Source of the DNA: Marinomonas alcarazii
GTDB taxonomy: Bacteria > Pseudomonadota > Gammaproteobacteria > Pseudomonadales > Marinomonadaceae
DNA: 64,000 bases
Assembly: GCF_003208215.1 (NCBI RefSeq)
Contig: NZ_QKLW01000006.1
Coordinates: 180,430 to 244,429 of the forward strand
Direction of reading: 5' to 3'
In this document: positions 1 through 8,427 of the stretch, in pieces
Layout of the letters: every line of letters begins with the position of its first letter
Position numbering within the stretch: the stretch's first letter is position 1
The notes under the pieces: model-generated
Databases searched by the model: none
Seen by the model: only the letters and a program-made list of their open reading frames with translations
What the model was told of the DNA's origin: nothing
Translations under genes and position numbers: made by a program

Positions 1-275
1 AAATGGAAAGTGTATTCAAGGCCATCGCTTGATACATCATAGCTTGTTGCTAAGCCAGGCTCTGTTTCAGTCGTTCCAAGTTTGAATTCGACTAAACGGT
101 TGAACATGTTTTTTGATGTCGCATCAAAAGTTGTACCAGCAGTATAGAATGCTGGGTTAAAGCCCTCTGGGCTACCTTCTGAGCAATAAACTAGTGTGGA
201 TGCAGCGTGAGCAGATGTGCCAATTGCTCCAGCGGCCATGAGTGCAAGCGTCAGTTTTGCTAACCCTTTTTTCAT
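1..275 (-). CDS. dppA: Dipeptide/oligopeptide ABC transporter periplasmic binding protein, N-terminal part
   Basis: Partial gene running off the left edge; about 91 residues are visible. It begins with a Sec signal peptide (MKKGLAKLTLALMAAG..., cleavage probably after AHA). The mature start carries the hallmark LVYCSEGSPEGFNP, then a TAGTTFDATS segment and NRLVEFKLGTTE, which are typical of the DppA / SBP_bac_5 family that captures dipeptides (or haem) for the DppBCDF importer. The start is supported by GGAGAG seven bases upstream of the ATG. The rest of the operon would lie left of the window. Dipeptide specificity is inferred from the close N-terminal match to E. coli DppA. Confidence 0.85.
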   Translation of the reverse strand, partial: MKKGLAKLTLALMAAGAIGTSAHAASTLVYCSEGSPEGFNPAFYTAGTTFDATSKNMFNRLVEFKLGTTETEPGLATSYDVSSDGLEYTFH

Positions 276-854
276 TGTAACTCTCCATTAGCATAATTAT
301 ATTCGTGTTGAACACGTGGGAAGTCGAATCAAGGTATTCGTTACTTTTGTGAATTTCTTGGGTAGGTTAAGAGCCATCTTGTTAGTGCGAGTTTCACTGC
401 GTTAAAACAAACCCCATCCAAACTCCTAGTTCGAATGGGGCTGCTCTGCCTCGTCCTTGAGCCCCCTTTAGCTATAAATGATGAGTCTGATTAAACAGAA
501 ACCTCAAAAACAGCGTCATTGAAGAGTACTTAAGCCAATTTAAATAACCAATCGAAATAATGATATGTCCTATACGTGGAATGAATACAAAATTTACATA
601 AAGCTATGAAAGGCTTGAAAACAAAGGCCTAGCAGGTGAATTACTGCGTAAGGAATAGGGAAGAAAAGGGGGGATATTTTTTAAGAAATCTGCAAGAAGT
701 GGAAAAAAGAGAGATCAAAAGGCGTTTTTCAGTGAGTCCTTGTGTGGCAAAAAAGAGAACAACCCCTCCTTAATCCTCCACTTGAAAATAAGAGGGAGTG
801 TGAAGGGGAATAGCACAAGCCCCTCCCCCTGCTAAGGGGGAGGTTGGGAGGGGG
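276..854. other. Intergenic region, about 580 bp: dppA leader plus a C/T-rich repeat
   Basis: No credible gene was seen. The part next to dppA should hold its promoter and leader. It contains a 6-bp-arm palindrome at 304-316 and an imperfect hairpin around 411-440 (CCCCAT paired with ATGGGG). The middle is A/T-rich and featureless to me. The right end, 761-856, is a C/T-rich inverted-repeat element that abuts the stop codon of the next gene and probably ends its transcription. Confidence 0.6.
304..316. promoter_or_regulatory. Palindrome in the dppA leader
   Basis: CGTGTTGAACACG has 6-bp arms around a single central base and lies about 30 bases upstream of the dppA start. It may be an operator or a leader hairpin. 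Its half-site AACACG also occurs in the palindromes at 18092 and 45562, but the shared stretch is short. Confidence 0.3.
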
Positions 855-856
855 TT
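761..856. repeat. C/T-rich imperfect inverted repeat element, 96-bp form
   Basis: The element starts AACCCCTCCTTAATCCTCC and ends GGGGGAGGTTGGGAGGGGGT, so its ends are roughly reverse-complementary. An inner hairpin (CCCCCTGCTAAGGGGG) lies near the right end. The right half is nearly identical to the two copies at 16506-16589 and 16601-16682. It touches the stop codon of the dehydrogenase gene, so it probably folds in that gene's 3' end and may act as terminator or mRNA stabiliser. Confidence 0.75.
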
Positions 857-1721
857 ACTTTTTATCAAATGCTTTTATGAGAACAGAAGTATCTTGGCGA
901 CTACGGCCTTCGGCCATGAGTGCTTGATAGTCTTGATCTACTGCCTGAGTTAAAGGAATCTGGATGCCCATTTTTTCGGCCTGAGCAAGACTCAACCCCA
1001 AATCTTTATGCATCCACTCGATGGCAAAACCAAAATCAAACTCATCTTTCGCCATGGTTTCACCACGGTTCTCTAATTGCCACGATCCTGCCGCTCCATG
1101 CTTTAGTGTGTCGACCAGCGTTGCGATGTCTAAGCCTGCTTTTTGCGCAAAGCGAATACCTTCTGACAAGCCCGCCAGCACACCACCAATTAGAATCTGA
1201 TTGACCATTTTGGTAATTTGGCCATTTCCGATAGGTCCCATTAATGTTGACGCTTTTGCATAACAATCCAGTATTGGCTGCGCTCTATCTAGGTCGCTTT
1301 GCTCACCACCGATCATTACGGTTAATACGCCGTTGACGGCTCCAGCTTGGCCACCAGAAACGGGTGCATCCATGAAGTGAAAACCTTTTTCTTGAGCCGC
1401 TTGATGAAGCTCTTTTGCCACTTCTGCTGAGGCGGTTGTGTGATCAATAAACAGAGTGCCCGCTTTTGCCTGCTGAAAGGCTCCTTCTGGACCTAGATAC
1501 ACCGCGCGCAAATCATCATCGTTGCCGACACAAGTTAATACAATATCAGCGTCTTTTGCAGCGATAGCGGGAGTGGTCGCAAAGGTGCCGGTGTATTCGC
1601 TACACCAGTTTTGGGCTTTTTGTGTTGATCGATTGAAAACGACAACCTCATGGCCTGCCTTGCTTACATGCCCAGCCATTGGGTAGCCCATTGTTCCAAG
1701 TCCGATGAAGCTTACTTTCAT
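855..1721 (-). CDS. NAD(P)-dependent beta-hydroxyacid dehydrogenase (3-hydroxyisobutyrate dehydrogenase family)
   Basis: This 288-residue soluble oxidoreductase of the 3-hydroxyisobutyrate / tartronate-semialdehyde reductase family oxidises short beta-hydroxyacids or reduces the matching semialdehydes. The N-terminus has the Rossmann fingerprint FIGLGTMGYPMAGH. The substrate motif DAPVSGGQAGAVNG lies near residue 120, and the catalytic lysine is in GQITKMVNQ near residue 170. The start at 1721 is chosen because AAGGAGAAAGGCA precedes this ATG; ten extra upstream codons lack support. It is transcribed alone, and its 3' end abuts a C/T-rich repeat. The exact substrate cannot be told: GarR-, MmsB- and GlyR-type enzymes all look alike here. 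Confidence 0.85.
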   Translation of the reverse strand: MKVSFIGLGTMGYPMAGHVSKAGHEVVVFNRSTQKAQNWCSEYTGTFATTPAIAAKDADIVLTCVGNDDDLRAVYLGPEGAFQQAKAGTLFIDHTTASAEVAKELHQAAQEKGFHFMDAPVSGGQAGAVNGVLTVMIGGEQSDLDRAQPILDCYAKASTLMGPIGNGQITKMVNQILIGGVLAGLSEGIRFAQKAGLDIATLVDTLKHGAAGSWQLENRGETMAKDEFDFGFAIEWMHKDLGLSLAQAEKMGIQIPLTQAVDQDYQALMAEGRSRQDTSVLIKAFDKK

Positions 1722-2169
1722 TGCCTTTCTCCTTACTGCTTTGTTCGACATATTGATCTAATGCATCAATCCAATGCCCAAGATCATACGGATTTATTAT
1801 TTGATTGCGAGGTACAAAAAAGAGGGAATTTGAGCATACAGAAGCAAAATACAGGGACATTAAGTGTCATGGGCGTCTCGCAGTGAAAAAAATGCCTGCC
1901 CTAATTGCTTGTGGATAACTTTGTGTACGAAAAATAGAATGAGCGATTATTTCGCCTAAATACGAATATTTTCAAATAATCGTGCATATTTTGTACAGAT
2001 TTTGTTTTTTCCTTTTGCTTTGGCAGACGTCCCTCTTTTAGCCAAAGTTCATCGTCGCTCTGATATAACGTATTTAGCATGAGTCTTATTCATTGTTGAG
2101 ATTGATTCGTTTTTAATTTTGACAAACTGCATGGCCAAAGTTTAAACAAAAGTAATGAAAAACAATACG
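1722..2169. other. Intergenic region, about 450 bp
   Basis: It separates two leftward genes and should hold the promoter of the dehydrogenase gene and the end of the esterase transcript. The only structure noticed is a 9-bp inverted repeat, CGATTATTT at 1944-1952 and AAATAATCG at 1974-1982, with a 21-base loop. No small gene with a ribosome binding site was recognised. Confidence 0.5.
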
Positions 2170-2796
2170 TTATGACTGAATTTTGTGCTTGATAGCCTCA
2201 TATAAGGCGTGTGCTAATGCCTCATTCCCTTGAGCGTCTAAATGTACGCCATCGACCTCACTAGGCTGTAAAACCCCGGCAGCATTAAGGAAAATACATT
2301 GGTTGTGCGCAGCAATATCTTGATAGTACTGATGAAAATGTTGTGACTTTTCAATGGCTCCGTTGAAGCTCTCTGCCATAGAGCCCGTTGGGGATAAAAT
2401 ATTTGGCGGTGCGATGACCACAAGGGTTGGGCTTGGGAAACCGTGAGGATTCGGCATTCTTGACTTCTCGATCAGCTTCTCTATGCCTTTTGCTGCTTCA
2501 AAGGCTCCCACATTGAAATGTCGTTTAAGATCGTTGGTGCCTAGCATGAGTACTAAAATGTCTACTGGGCCAAAGGTTTCTAAGGCGGCTTGTAAGTATG
2601 ACAAGCCGTTTCTTCCTTCCAAGAAAGGGTCATTCCAGATAGTGGTTCGGCCAGGTAATCCAAAGTTTATGACTTGGTGATGCTTCCCCAAAAGGTCATT
2701 TAAGATATTGGGCCAGCGTAAATGTTTTGGATAACGTCCACCATTAGGGATGCTACCCCAAGTAAGGGAGTCTCCGTAGCACAAAATAGTCGCCAT
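2170..2796 (-). CDS. SGNH/GDSL-family esterase (arylesterase / acyltransferase-like)
   Basis: A 208-residue hydrolase without a signal peptide. Block I is ILCYGDSLTWG with the nucleophilic serine near residue 10. The block III motif MLGTNDLKRHF follows near residue 95, and the C-terminal catalytic pair is in DGVHLDAQGN. Conserved PDVRW-like (HLRWPNIL) and GLPGRTT segments resemble the octameric mycobacterial arylesterase/acyltransferase group. It probably cleaves small acyl esters in the cytoplasm. The start is placed at 2796, where GCAAGGAGCAGATT precedes ATG. It is divergent from the aldehyde dehydrogenase, with a 93-bp shared promoter region. Confidence 0.82.
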   Translation of the reverse strand: MATILCYGDSLTWGSIPNGGRYPKHLRWPNILNDLLGKHHQVINFGLPGRTTIWNDPFLEGRNGLSYLQAALETFGPVDILVLMLGTNDLKRHFNVGAFEAAKGIEKLIEKSRMPNPHGFPSPTLVVIAPPNILSPTGSMAESFNGAIEKSQHFHQYYQDIAAHNQCIFLNAAGVLQPSEVDGVHLDAQGNEALAHALYEAIKHKIQS

Positions 2797-2889
2797 AATC
2801 TGCTCCTTGCTTTTTTTGTGAATCATTACATAGTGTAGTAAATCGACGGCGTTTCATCACAAAATAATAACGAGCTGTTAGAGGCCAAC

Positions 2890-4320
2890 ATGAATATAAG
2901 TTCTTCCAGTTTTTCTTCTAAAAACGACATTCATTCGGCTTTTTCTCGTCTGAAAAACTTGGCAAATCAAACCCCTTTCCCATCGATTAAAGAGCGTCAG
3001 CATTGTCTTACTTGTTTACAAGCAGCGCTCATGGACCATGAAATTTCTTTATTAGATGCGTTGCAAAAAGATTTTGGGCAGCGTGCCCATGAAGAATCAA
3101 GGTTGCTGGAGCTTGTTCCTTTGATTGGGGAAATAAAACACGCGAAACGTCATCTCGCTAAATGGATGAAACCATCAAGGCGTAATCTCCACGTCAGCAC
3201 CTTGCCTGCAAGCGCTCAGGTGTTCTATCAGCCTAAAGGCGTTGTCGGCGTCATATCACCTTGGAACTATCCGGTGTTGCTGTCTTTAGGGCCTTTGGTG
3301 GGCGCTTTAGCCGCTGGCAATCGCGTGATGATGAAATTATCGGAGTTTTGTCCTGCAACCAATCGCGTCTTACGCGACATAGTGAGCCACGCCTTGGGTG
3401 AGGATTGGATAGAAGTAGTTGAAGGTGAGGGCGATATCGCCAATGAGTTCAGTCTTTTGCCCTTTGATCATCTTTTATTTACCGGTTCAACCGCTGTTGG
3501 CTACATTATTATGCGCAACGCTGCGAAGCATTTAACGCCTGTTACTCTGGAGCTAGGTGGTAAATCACCATTACTGGTGGCACCGTCAGCGGATTTGCGC
3601 GATACCGCCAAGAAGCTGGTGTTTGGTAAGGCTCTAAATGCCGGACAAACCTGCGTTGCGCCCGATTACGTCATATGCCATTCCGAGCATAAGCAAACCT
3701 TAATCGAGTATATCAAACAGGAGCTTGCCGCTTACTATCCCGATGGTGTGTTGAGCCCTGATTACACCAATTTGATTAACACTCGGCAATTAGACCGCCT
3801 GAAAGGCTATTTAAAGCAAGCGCAAGCCGCAGGTGTGCAATGTGACAATCTTATGCCACAAGGGCCTGTAGAAAGCGCAGGTAAGCTAGCGTTGCATGTT
3901 TTACATCAGCCTGACGACGAATTAAGCGTGATGCAGGAGGAAGTGTTCGGACCGTTATTGCCCATTCTTACCTATACCGAAATGTCCGATGCCCTGTCTT
4001 ACATCCAGCAGAAACCTCGGCCCCTTGCTTTGTATTTGTTTACGCAAAACGCTGATGATCAAGTGCTGTGTGCAGAACGCATCGTGAGCGGCAGCTTGGT
4101 GACTAATCACACCTTAGTGCAAGTAGCGCAAGCAGATTTGCCGTTTGGTGGTGTAGGTGCGTCGGGAATGGGGGCTTATCACGCTGAAGAAGGCTTTCGA
4201 ACCTTTTCTCATAGTAAGTCGATATTGCGTAAACGAGGGCCGAATGTACTTACCTTGCTGCGTCCACCGTATCGGCATTTTATGCATCGATTAGTTGCAA
4301 AATTTTGGCACCGTCTTTGA
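2890..4320 (+). CDS. Coniferyl-aldehyde dehydrogenase-like NAD(P)+ aldehyde dehydrogenase
   Basis: A 476-residue class 3-like aldehyde dehydrogenase that oxidises aldehydes to acids. The cofactor region contains GVVGVISPWNYPV near residue 120 and FTGSTAVGY near 200. The general-base glutamate is in ELGGKSP near residue 221 and the catalytic cysteine in GQTCVAPDY near 254. FGGVGASGMGAYH lies toward the end. Its length and the C-terminal hydrophobic/basic tail (residues after about 450) agree with coniferyl- and fatty-aldehyde dehydrogenases that touch the membrane. The natural substrate is not determined. It ends in a strong shared terminator and is divergent from the esterase, so a joint role in ester/aldehyde breakdown is possible. 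Confidence 0.85.
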   Translation: MNISSSSFSSKNDIHSAFSRLKNLANQTPFPSIKERQHCLTCLQAALMDHEISLLDALQKDFGQRAHEESRLLELVPLIGEIKHAKRHLAKWMKPSRRNLHVSTLPASAQVFYQPKGVVGVISPWNYPVLLSLGPLVGALAAGNRVMMKLSEFCPATNRVLRDIVSHALGEDWIEVVEGEGDIANEFSLLPFDHLLFTGSTAVGYIIMRNAAKHLTPVTLELGGKSPLLVAPSADLRDTAKKLVFGKALNAGQTCVAPDYVICHSEHKQTLIEYIKQELAAYYPDGVLSPDYTNLINTRQLDRLKGYLKQAQAAGVQCDNLMPQGPVESAGKLALHVLHQPDDELSVMQEEVFGPLLPILTYTEMSDALSYIQQKPRPLALYLFTQNADDQVLCAERIVSGSLVTNHTLVQVAQADLPFGGVGASGMGAYHAEEGFRTFSHSKSILRKRGPNVLTLLRPPYRHFMHRLVAKFWHRL

Positions 4321-4337
4321 AACTAAAAGTCTGCAAA

Positions 4338-4374
4338 AAAAATCCCCCACTAACTAGGTTAGTGGGGGATTTTT
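4338..4374. terminator. Bidirectional Rho-independent terminator
   Basis: A perfect 14-bp stem (4341-4354 with 4358-4371) around a 3-base loop is flanked by A- and T-runs that extend the pairing. It sits between the convergent aldehyde dehydrogenase and chemoreceptor genes and can end both transcripts. Confidence 0.92.
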
Positions 4375-4399
4375 GATCTGTTGTATTGCTAGAGTGTTG

Positions 4400-6385
4400 T
4401 TATTTTAACGCATTGAGTCGGTTGGCAATGGCGTCAATCTCTTGGCTCATACGGCTAAGATGACTCGAATCGCTGGCATTGCTGCCAGTAAGTTCCTGTA
4501 GTCGAGAAACGAATTTGCTCAAGTCTTGCGATACTTTTTGCTGCTCACCAGCGGCCACCGAAATTTGTGTCGCCTGATCGGTGATTTGAGAGAAAGCACT
4601 AACAACCTGATGCAAGTGATTTGCTGTCGATTCTGCTGTCTCAACGGCGCGTTCTGTTTCGCTGTGGCCAAGTTCCATAGAACTTACGGATTCTTTTGAT
4701 GCCACTTGCAAGCGCCCTAAGACCTCTTCTATCTCTACCGCAGAGCTTTCACTTTTCGCGGCAAGGTTACGCACTTCATCGGCAACAACCGCAAAGCCTC
4801 GACCTGTTTCTCCGGCCCTTGCCGCCTCAATTGCTGCGTTTAATGCCAGCAAGTTGGTTTGTTCGGCAATGTCACGGATCACGCTTAACATGCCGTTTGC
4901 ACGACGGCTGTCTTCGTCTAGCTTAAGTATGTTGGCTTGTGCTTGTGTCATGGCGCTAGTAAGAGAGCGCATTGTCTCTATAACGGTATTCATTTCATTG
5001 CCACTGCTGCGCACGTCTTGGTGGATACGCTCGACGGTTGCTTTGGTCTCGTTTGCATACATGGCAACATCATGAGAGGTGGCTCCTAGCTCTTCTGTTG
5101 CGGCTGCTAAGGTGGTGTTCTCATCACTCAGGCTATTCGCTTTGTGTAAGAAATCATTACTAAATGAACTTAAGCGCCCAGCATCTTTCACTAAGTTGGC
5201 GGACTCAATATGAATTTGCTCAAGCAGTTTTTTAAGTTTATCGCCATAAGCATTCACGGCCTGGCGTAAATCACCAAGTTCATTTAGCTTACCTACTTTC
5301 AGCTCTTGACTGCTACCACCATCAGCCAACTCTTGAATTTGCTGAGTTGTTTGGTTGATCTGGCCAAGCAAGCTGCGGAAGAAAGAAGCGGCAATAACGC
5401 TTACTATGATCAATAAGGCGCCAATGACGATCATTAGGAAAAGGCCCATGCTTTGAGCGATTTCTGTCATTCTTTCTTTAGGAACAACTAAGCCAATGGT
5501 CCAACCTGTTTGTGGGTGTTTGATTAAATCCACATAGGCGGCTCCGTCTAAAATACCGTCGTGATCAATAGAGATAACTTTTTCTTCTCCATTTAGACCT
5601 GCTAATGATTCTTTTAACCATGGAAGTTGATTCCCTAGCTCTTTAGCGGTCAGCATGCTGCCATCGCTTTTAACTAGGTTAGCTTTGCCTTTAGGAAAAC
5701 TTAGCACTTGTCCAGCTTGGTCAATTGCGAAGACATAACCTTGGTTTGCAGCACCATATTCTTCAAGTGATTTTGTGATGCCATCGAGCATCATATCGAC
5801 GGTTGCAACACCGGTGAATTTATTGCCTTCTTTCATTGGAATCGTACAGGTCACCATCGGCGTATTAGTGACCGGGTCAATGTAGGCTTCAGACCAAGCG
5901 CAAAGCTTTTGTGAAGAGGTTCTGCCGACAGTGTACCAAGCTTCATTATGATAGCCTGACCCTGCAGGGTCATTATAATCGTCTAGATAGCTCATTTGAG
6001 AACCATCCCGACCCCAGAAAAAACTACGGCGTTCTGTATTAGCGGTAAAGGCAGAAGGCTCCGGCCAAATACCACCTCCAGCAATACTTTTATCACCATG
6101 ATTATTAATAATGCTGGGAAAAACTTGCTTAAAGAGAGATTCATCTTTAGGCAGTTGAGAGCCAGCCAAAGCAAGAGTACTGGTAAGGAGTTGGATTTTT
6201 TCTAGTTTTGCACTGAGTAATTCACTCAAGCCTTGTTGATTAACAGAAATCTGACTTTGTCGCTCTGCGGTTAAATCAGGCTTCACTTTCATTTCTATTA
6301 CGAGATAAATACTAGCAAGAGCCAGTAAGAGAATAATGACCAAACCAATATTAATTTGCTGTCTAATTCTAATAGGTGATTTCAT
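4400..6385 (-). CDS. Methyl-accepting chemotaxis protein with periplasmic dCache domain
   Basis: A 661-residue transmembrane chemoreceptor. A first membrane helix at about 12-30 is followed by a periplasmic ligand domain of about 280 residues with dCache_1 landmarks: [14 protein letters not shown], then [16 protein letters not shown], then [10 protein letters not shown] second helix lies near 315-337, then HAMP, then the cytoplasmic signalling hairpin with the invariant tip [19 protein letters not shown]. dCache_1 receptors usually bind amino acids, organic acids or amines; the ligand here is unknown. The start was moved to 6385, where GAGGT lies seven bases upstream of ATG. It is a single gene; no che genes are nearby. 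Confidence 0.9.
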   Translation of the reverse strand: MKSPIRIRQQINIGLVIILLLALASIYLVIEMKVKPDLTAERQSQISVNQQGLSELLSAKLEKIQLLTSTLALAGSQLPKDESLFKQVFPSIINNHGDKSIAGGGIWPEPSAFTANTERRSFFWGRDGSQMSYLDDYNDPAGSGYHNEAWYTVGRTSSQKLCAWSEAYIDPVTNTPMVTCTIPMKEGNKFTGVATVDMMLDGITKSLEEYGAANQGYVFAIDQAGQVLSFPKGKANLVKSDGSMLTAKELGNQLPWLKESLAGLNGEEKVISIDHDGILDGAAYVDLIKHPQTGWTIGLVVPKERMTEIAQSMGLFLMIVIGALLIIVSVIAASFFRSLLGQINQTTQQIQELADGGSSQELKVGKLNELGDLRQAVNAYGDKLKKLLEQIHIESANLVKDAGRLSSFSNDFLHKANSLSDENTTLAAATEELGATSHDVAMYANETKATVERIHQDVRSSGNEMNTVIETMRSLTSAMTQAQANILKLDEDSRRANGMLSVIRDIAEQTNLLALNAAIEAARAGETGRGFAVVADEVRNLAAKSESSAVEIEEVLGRLQVASKESVSSMELGHSETERAVETAESTANHLHQVVSAFSQITDQATQISVAAGEQQKVSQDLSKFVSRLQELTGSNASDSSHLSRMSQEIDAIANRLNALK

Positions 6386-6734
6386 GAACAACCTCATTCT
6401 GTGCAACGCGGGTAGGGTATAGAAGACAATAATCTTTTATAAAGAGTGAGGGCAAGCGTATTTTTTATATAATCCATATAAAGGTATTATCCTGTTTTAG
6501 TTTCCAAAAATGGTTATCAATTTTATATTTTAGACCTGCGATTGTTAAGACTGTATTGCAATGTCCGAATAACTTAAGTTACTTAAGTTACTTAAAGCGC
6601 CTTAAAAAATTAGATAATTAACAAGAACTAAAGAAGTTTTTTGTCCATCGCTAAGCATTCATAATCGCTTATTTTTTATTAGTTTTGCTTTCTTACTTGC
6701 GCTAGCATGAGGCAATTTCCTTTGGAGCCTAACC
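6386..6734. other. Divergent promoter region with a 9-bp tandem repeat
   Basis: About 350 bp between the leftward chemoreceptor and the rightward DUF4432 gene, very A/T-rich. It holds 2.7 copies of a palindromic 9-mer at 6572-6595 and presumably promoters in both directions. No small ORF with a ribosome binding site was identified. Confidence 0.6.
6572..6595. repeat. Tandem repeat of ACTTAAGTT
   Basis: Two full copies and one partial copy of the self-complementary 9-mer ACTTAAGTT lie head to tail in the region between two divergent genes. The spacing of about one helical turn could suit a regulator binding cooperatively, or it may be simple slippage. Confidence 0.6.
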
Positions 6735-7910
6735 ATGTTTCAACTTGTTCTTCTAAGTAATCAACAACATATCGATGTGGCGAATTTGTCATTGTCTGCG
6801 GAATTAATGGGCTTGCCGAAAGACATTCCAATTACTGTGCAGCAAACTTGTCTAATGGGCGGTAAGCAAACCGGTTCGCGCTTGATCACGTTAACAGTAG
6901 GTGACTCTGTTGTTCGTGTTGTACCGACTCGCGGCATGGCGGTTCTGGATGTCATTAGGAAAGATGCGTCAGGACAAGACGTACGATTTGGTTGGGATTC
7001 GCCTGTTAAAGAAGTGGTTCATCCAAGCTTTGTTAATCAAGAAGCGTCTGGCGGCTTAGGTTGGTTAGATGGTTTTAACGAGATGATTGTGCGGTGTGGT
7101 TATCAGTGGGCAGGTCACCCAGGTCAAGACGGCGATGAGTTTTTGACATTACATGGTCGTATTCAAAACACGCCAGCCGACGAAGTGATTTTAGAGGTTG
7201 AGCAAGTGCCACCTTATCGTGTGACTTTACGTGGGCGTGTAGATGAAAAACGCTTTAAATTCACTAACTTTGAATTGCAGACTGTATTATCTCTGACGCC
7301 AGATGAGCCTTATTTATTGGTTGAAGACACCTTAACCAACAAAGGCAGTTATCCGCGCGAATACCAAGCGATTTACCACAATAATTTTGCTCAGCCGATC
7401 CTTGAAAAGGGGGCAAAACTGCATGTTCCTATGGCGGAATTATCACCTTTTAATGACTACGCCGCTGGTGGTTTGAGTGATTGGAGCCAGATGCCTGAGC
7501 CAACCAAAGACTTTGACGAAATGGTATTTAATATTCGTCCGCTGAGTGACGAGAAGGGCTTTTCTCACGCGTTATTACACAATGCAGCGGCAAGCTGCGG
7601 CATTGAAGTGAGCTACCAAACAGATACCTTGCCAGTGCTGACCATATGGAAAAATACGGACACACTAGAGCAAGGTTACGTTGTAGGCATTGAGCCGGGT
7701 ACTAGTTTTGCTTATAACCGCTCTTATCAGCGTGAATTAGGTTTGGTTCCGACGATTGGCGCGGGTGAGTCGAAGCACTTTGTGGTGCGTTTTGGTTTGT
7801 TAACGGATGAAAGTCAAATCAACGCCAGTGTGGCGAATATCGCTCGAATGCAAAGTGCTCAAACGACTCAAGTATTGTCTACGCCGATTGTGCGCCTTGA
7901 TGAAGCATAG
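6735..7910 (+). CDS. Aldose 1-epimerase-like protein, DUF4432 family
   Basis: A 391-residue soluble protein with a galactose-mutarotase-like beta fold. Visible landmarks are VVPTRGMAVLDV near residue 70, GWLDGFNEMIVRCG near 115, LTLHGRIQNTPADEV near 140 and a late GIEPGTSFAYNR. The TLHGR and IEPGT segments are characteristic of DUF4432 proteins, which sit in sugar catabolism clusters and are thought to act on sugar anomers or sugar acids; the reaction here is unproven. The start follows TTTGGAG. The last 32 bases overlap, tail to tail, the end of the cyclotransferase gene on the other strand. Confidence 0.82.
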   Translation: MFQLVLLSNQQHIDVANLSLSAELMGLPKDIPITVQQTCLMGGKQTGSRLITLTVGDSVVRVVPTRGMAVLDVIRKDASGQDVRFGWDSPVKEVVHPSFVNQEASGGLGWLDGFNEMIVRCGYQWAGHPGQDGDEFLTLHGRIQNTPADEVILEVEQVPPYRVTLRGRVDEKRFKFTNFELQTVLSLTPDEPYLLVEDTLTNKGSYPREYQAIYHNNFAQPILEKGAKLHVPMAELSPFNDYAAGGLSDWSQMPEPTKDFDEMVFNIRPLSDEKGFSHALLHNAAASCGIEVSYQTDTLPVLTIWKNTDTLEQGYVVGIEPGTSFAYNRSYQRELGLVPTIGAGESKHFVVRFGLLTDESQINASVANIARMQSAQTTQVLSTPIVRLDEA

Positions 7911-8289
7911 AGGTTCGGGAGTATCGCTCCCAATCGCCCGCTTCCATGTAGGGTGCGTTATCGAGTGGCTTGTTATAGACATAAATCCAGCCTTTACCAT
8001 AAGGTGAGAAAACCCGCTTTCTGATATACATAGAGCTTTCTGGCGCTTTTGGGTCGTAGCCTTCCAGCTGATCCAAAGACGCGAGTATCTCATCTGAGAC
8101 GTCGTACCATTCCACTCGAATTCGGCCGCTTTCGTCATGGGTCGAAGCAATGCCTGGGTAATTTCCCAGGTTGTGCATGCGAAAACCAGTTAGCCAGCCT
8201 AAACCGATGCGTTTGCATTCGGTAAGAAGTTCATGATTATTGAGCCCCTCACGAAGCGTTCCGTATACAGCAACAATGTTTGTAGGCAT
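7879..8289 (-). CDS. Gamma-glutamylcyclotransferase-family protein (AIG2-like)
   Basis: A 136-residue protein with the family's N-terminal ligand loop VYGTLREGLNNH. LEGYDPKAPESSMYIRKRV in the middle contains a plausible catalytic glutamate, and the end is EAGDWERY. Members release 5-oxoproline from gamma-glutamyl peptides or amines. The start is taken at MPTNIVAVYG because the extra upstream codons are not conserved; the ribosome binding site (GGAA) is weak. Its 3' end overlaps the DUF4432 gene by 32 bp in convergent orientation, which makes antisense pairing of the two messages possible. Confidence 0.8.
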   Translation of the reverse strand: MPTNIVAVYGTLREGLNNHELLTECKRIGLGWLTGFRMHNLGNYPGIASTHDESGRIRVEWYDVSDEILASLDQLEGYDPKAPESSMYIRKRVFSPYGKGWIYVYNKPLDNAPYMEAGDWERYSRTSMLHQGAQSA

Positions 8290-8427
8290 ATTGAATTCCA
8301 TAATGACAATCAAAGTGCACAAGATGAACTTGGTGGCAGGGTATTTCAAGTCCTCTAGATGGAAATTACAATGCCATGACGCAACCTTGATACATTCATG
8401 AAACTACAGCTGTTTGAATCGTTTGAG

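Noticed and set aside
411..440. Rho-independent terminator in the dppA leader
   Set aside because: The pairing CCCCAT/ATGGGG is short with a large imperfect loop and no T-tract on either strand.
920..1204. Plus-strand open frame opposite the beta-hydroxyacid dehydrogenase gene
   Set aside because: It is the shadow of a well-conserved gene; no signal, domain or ribosome binding site.
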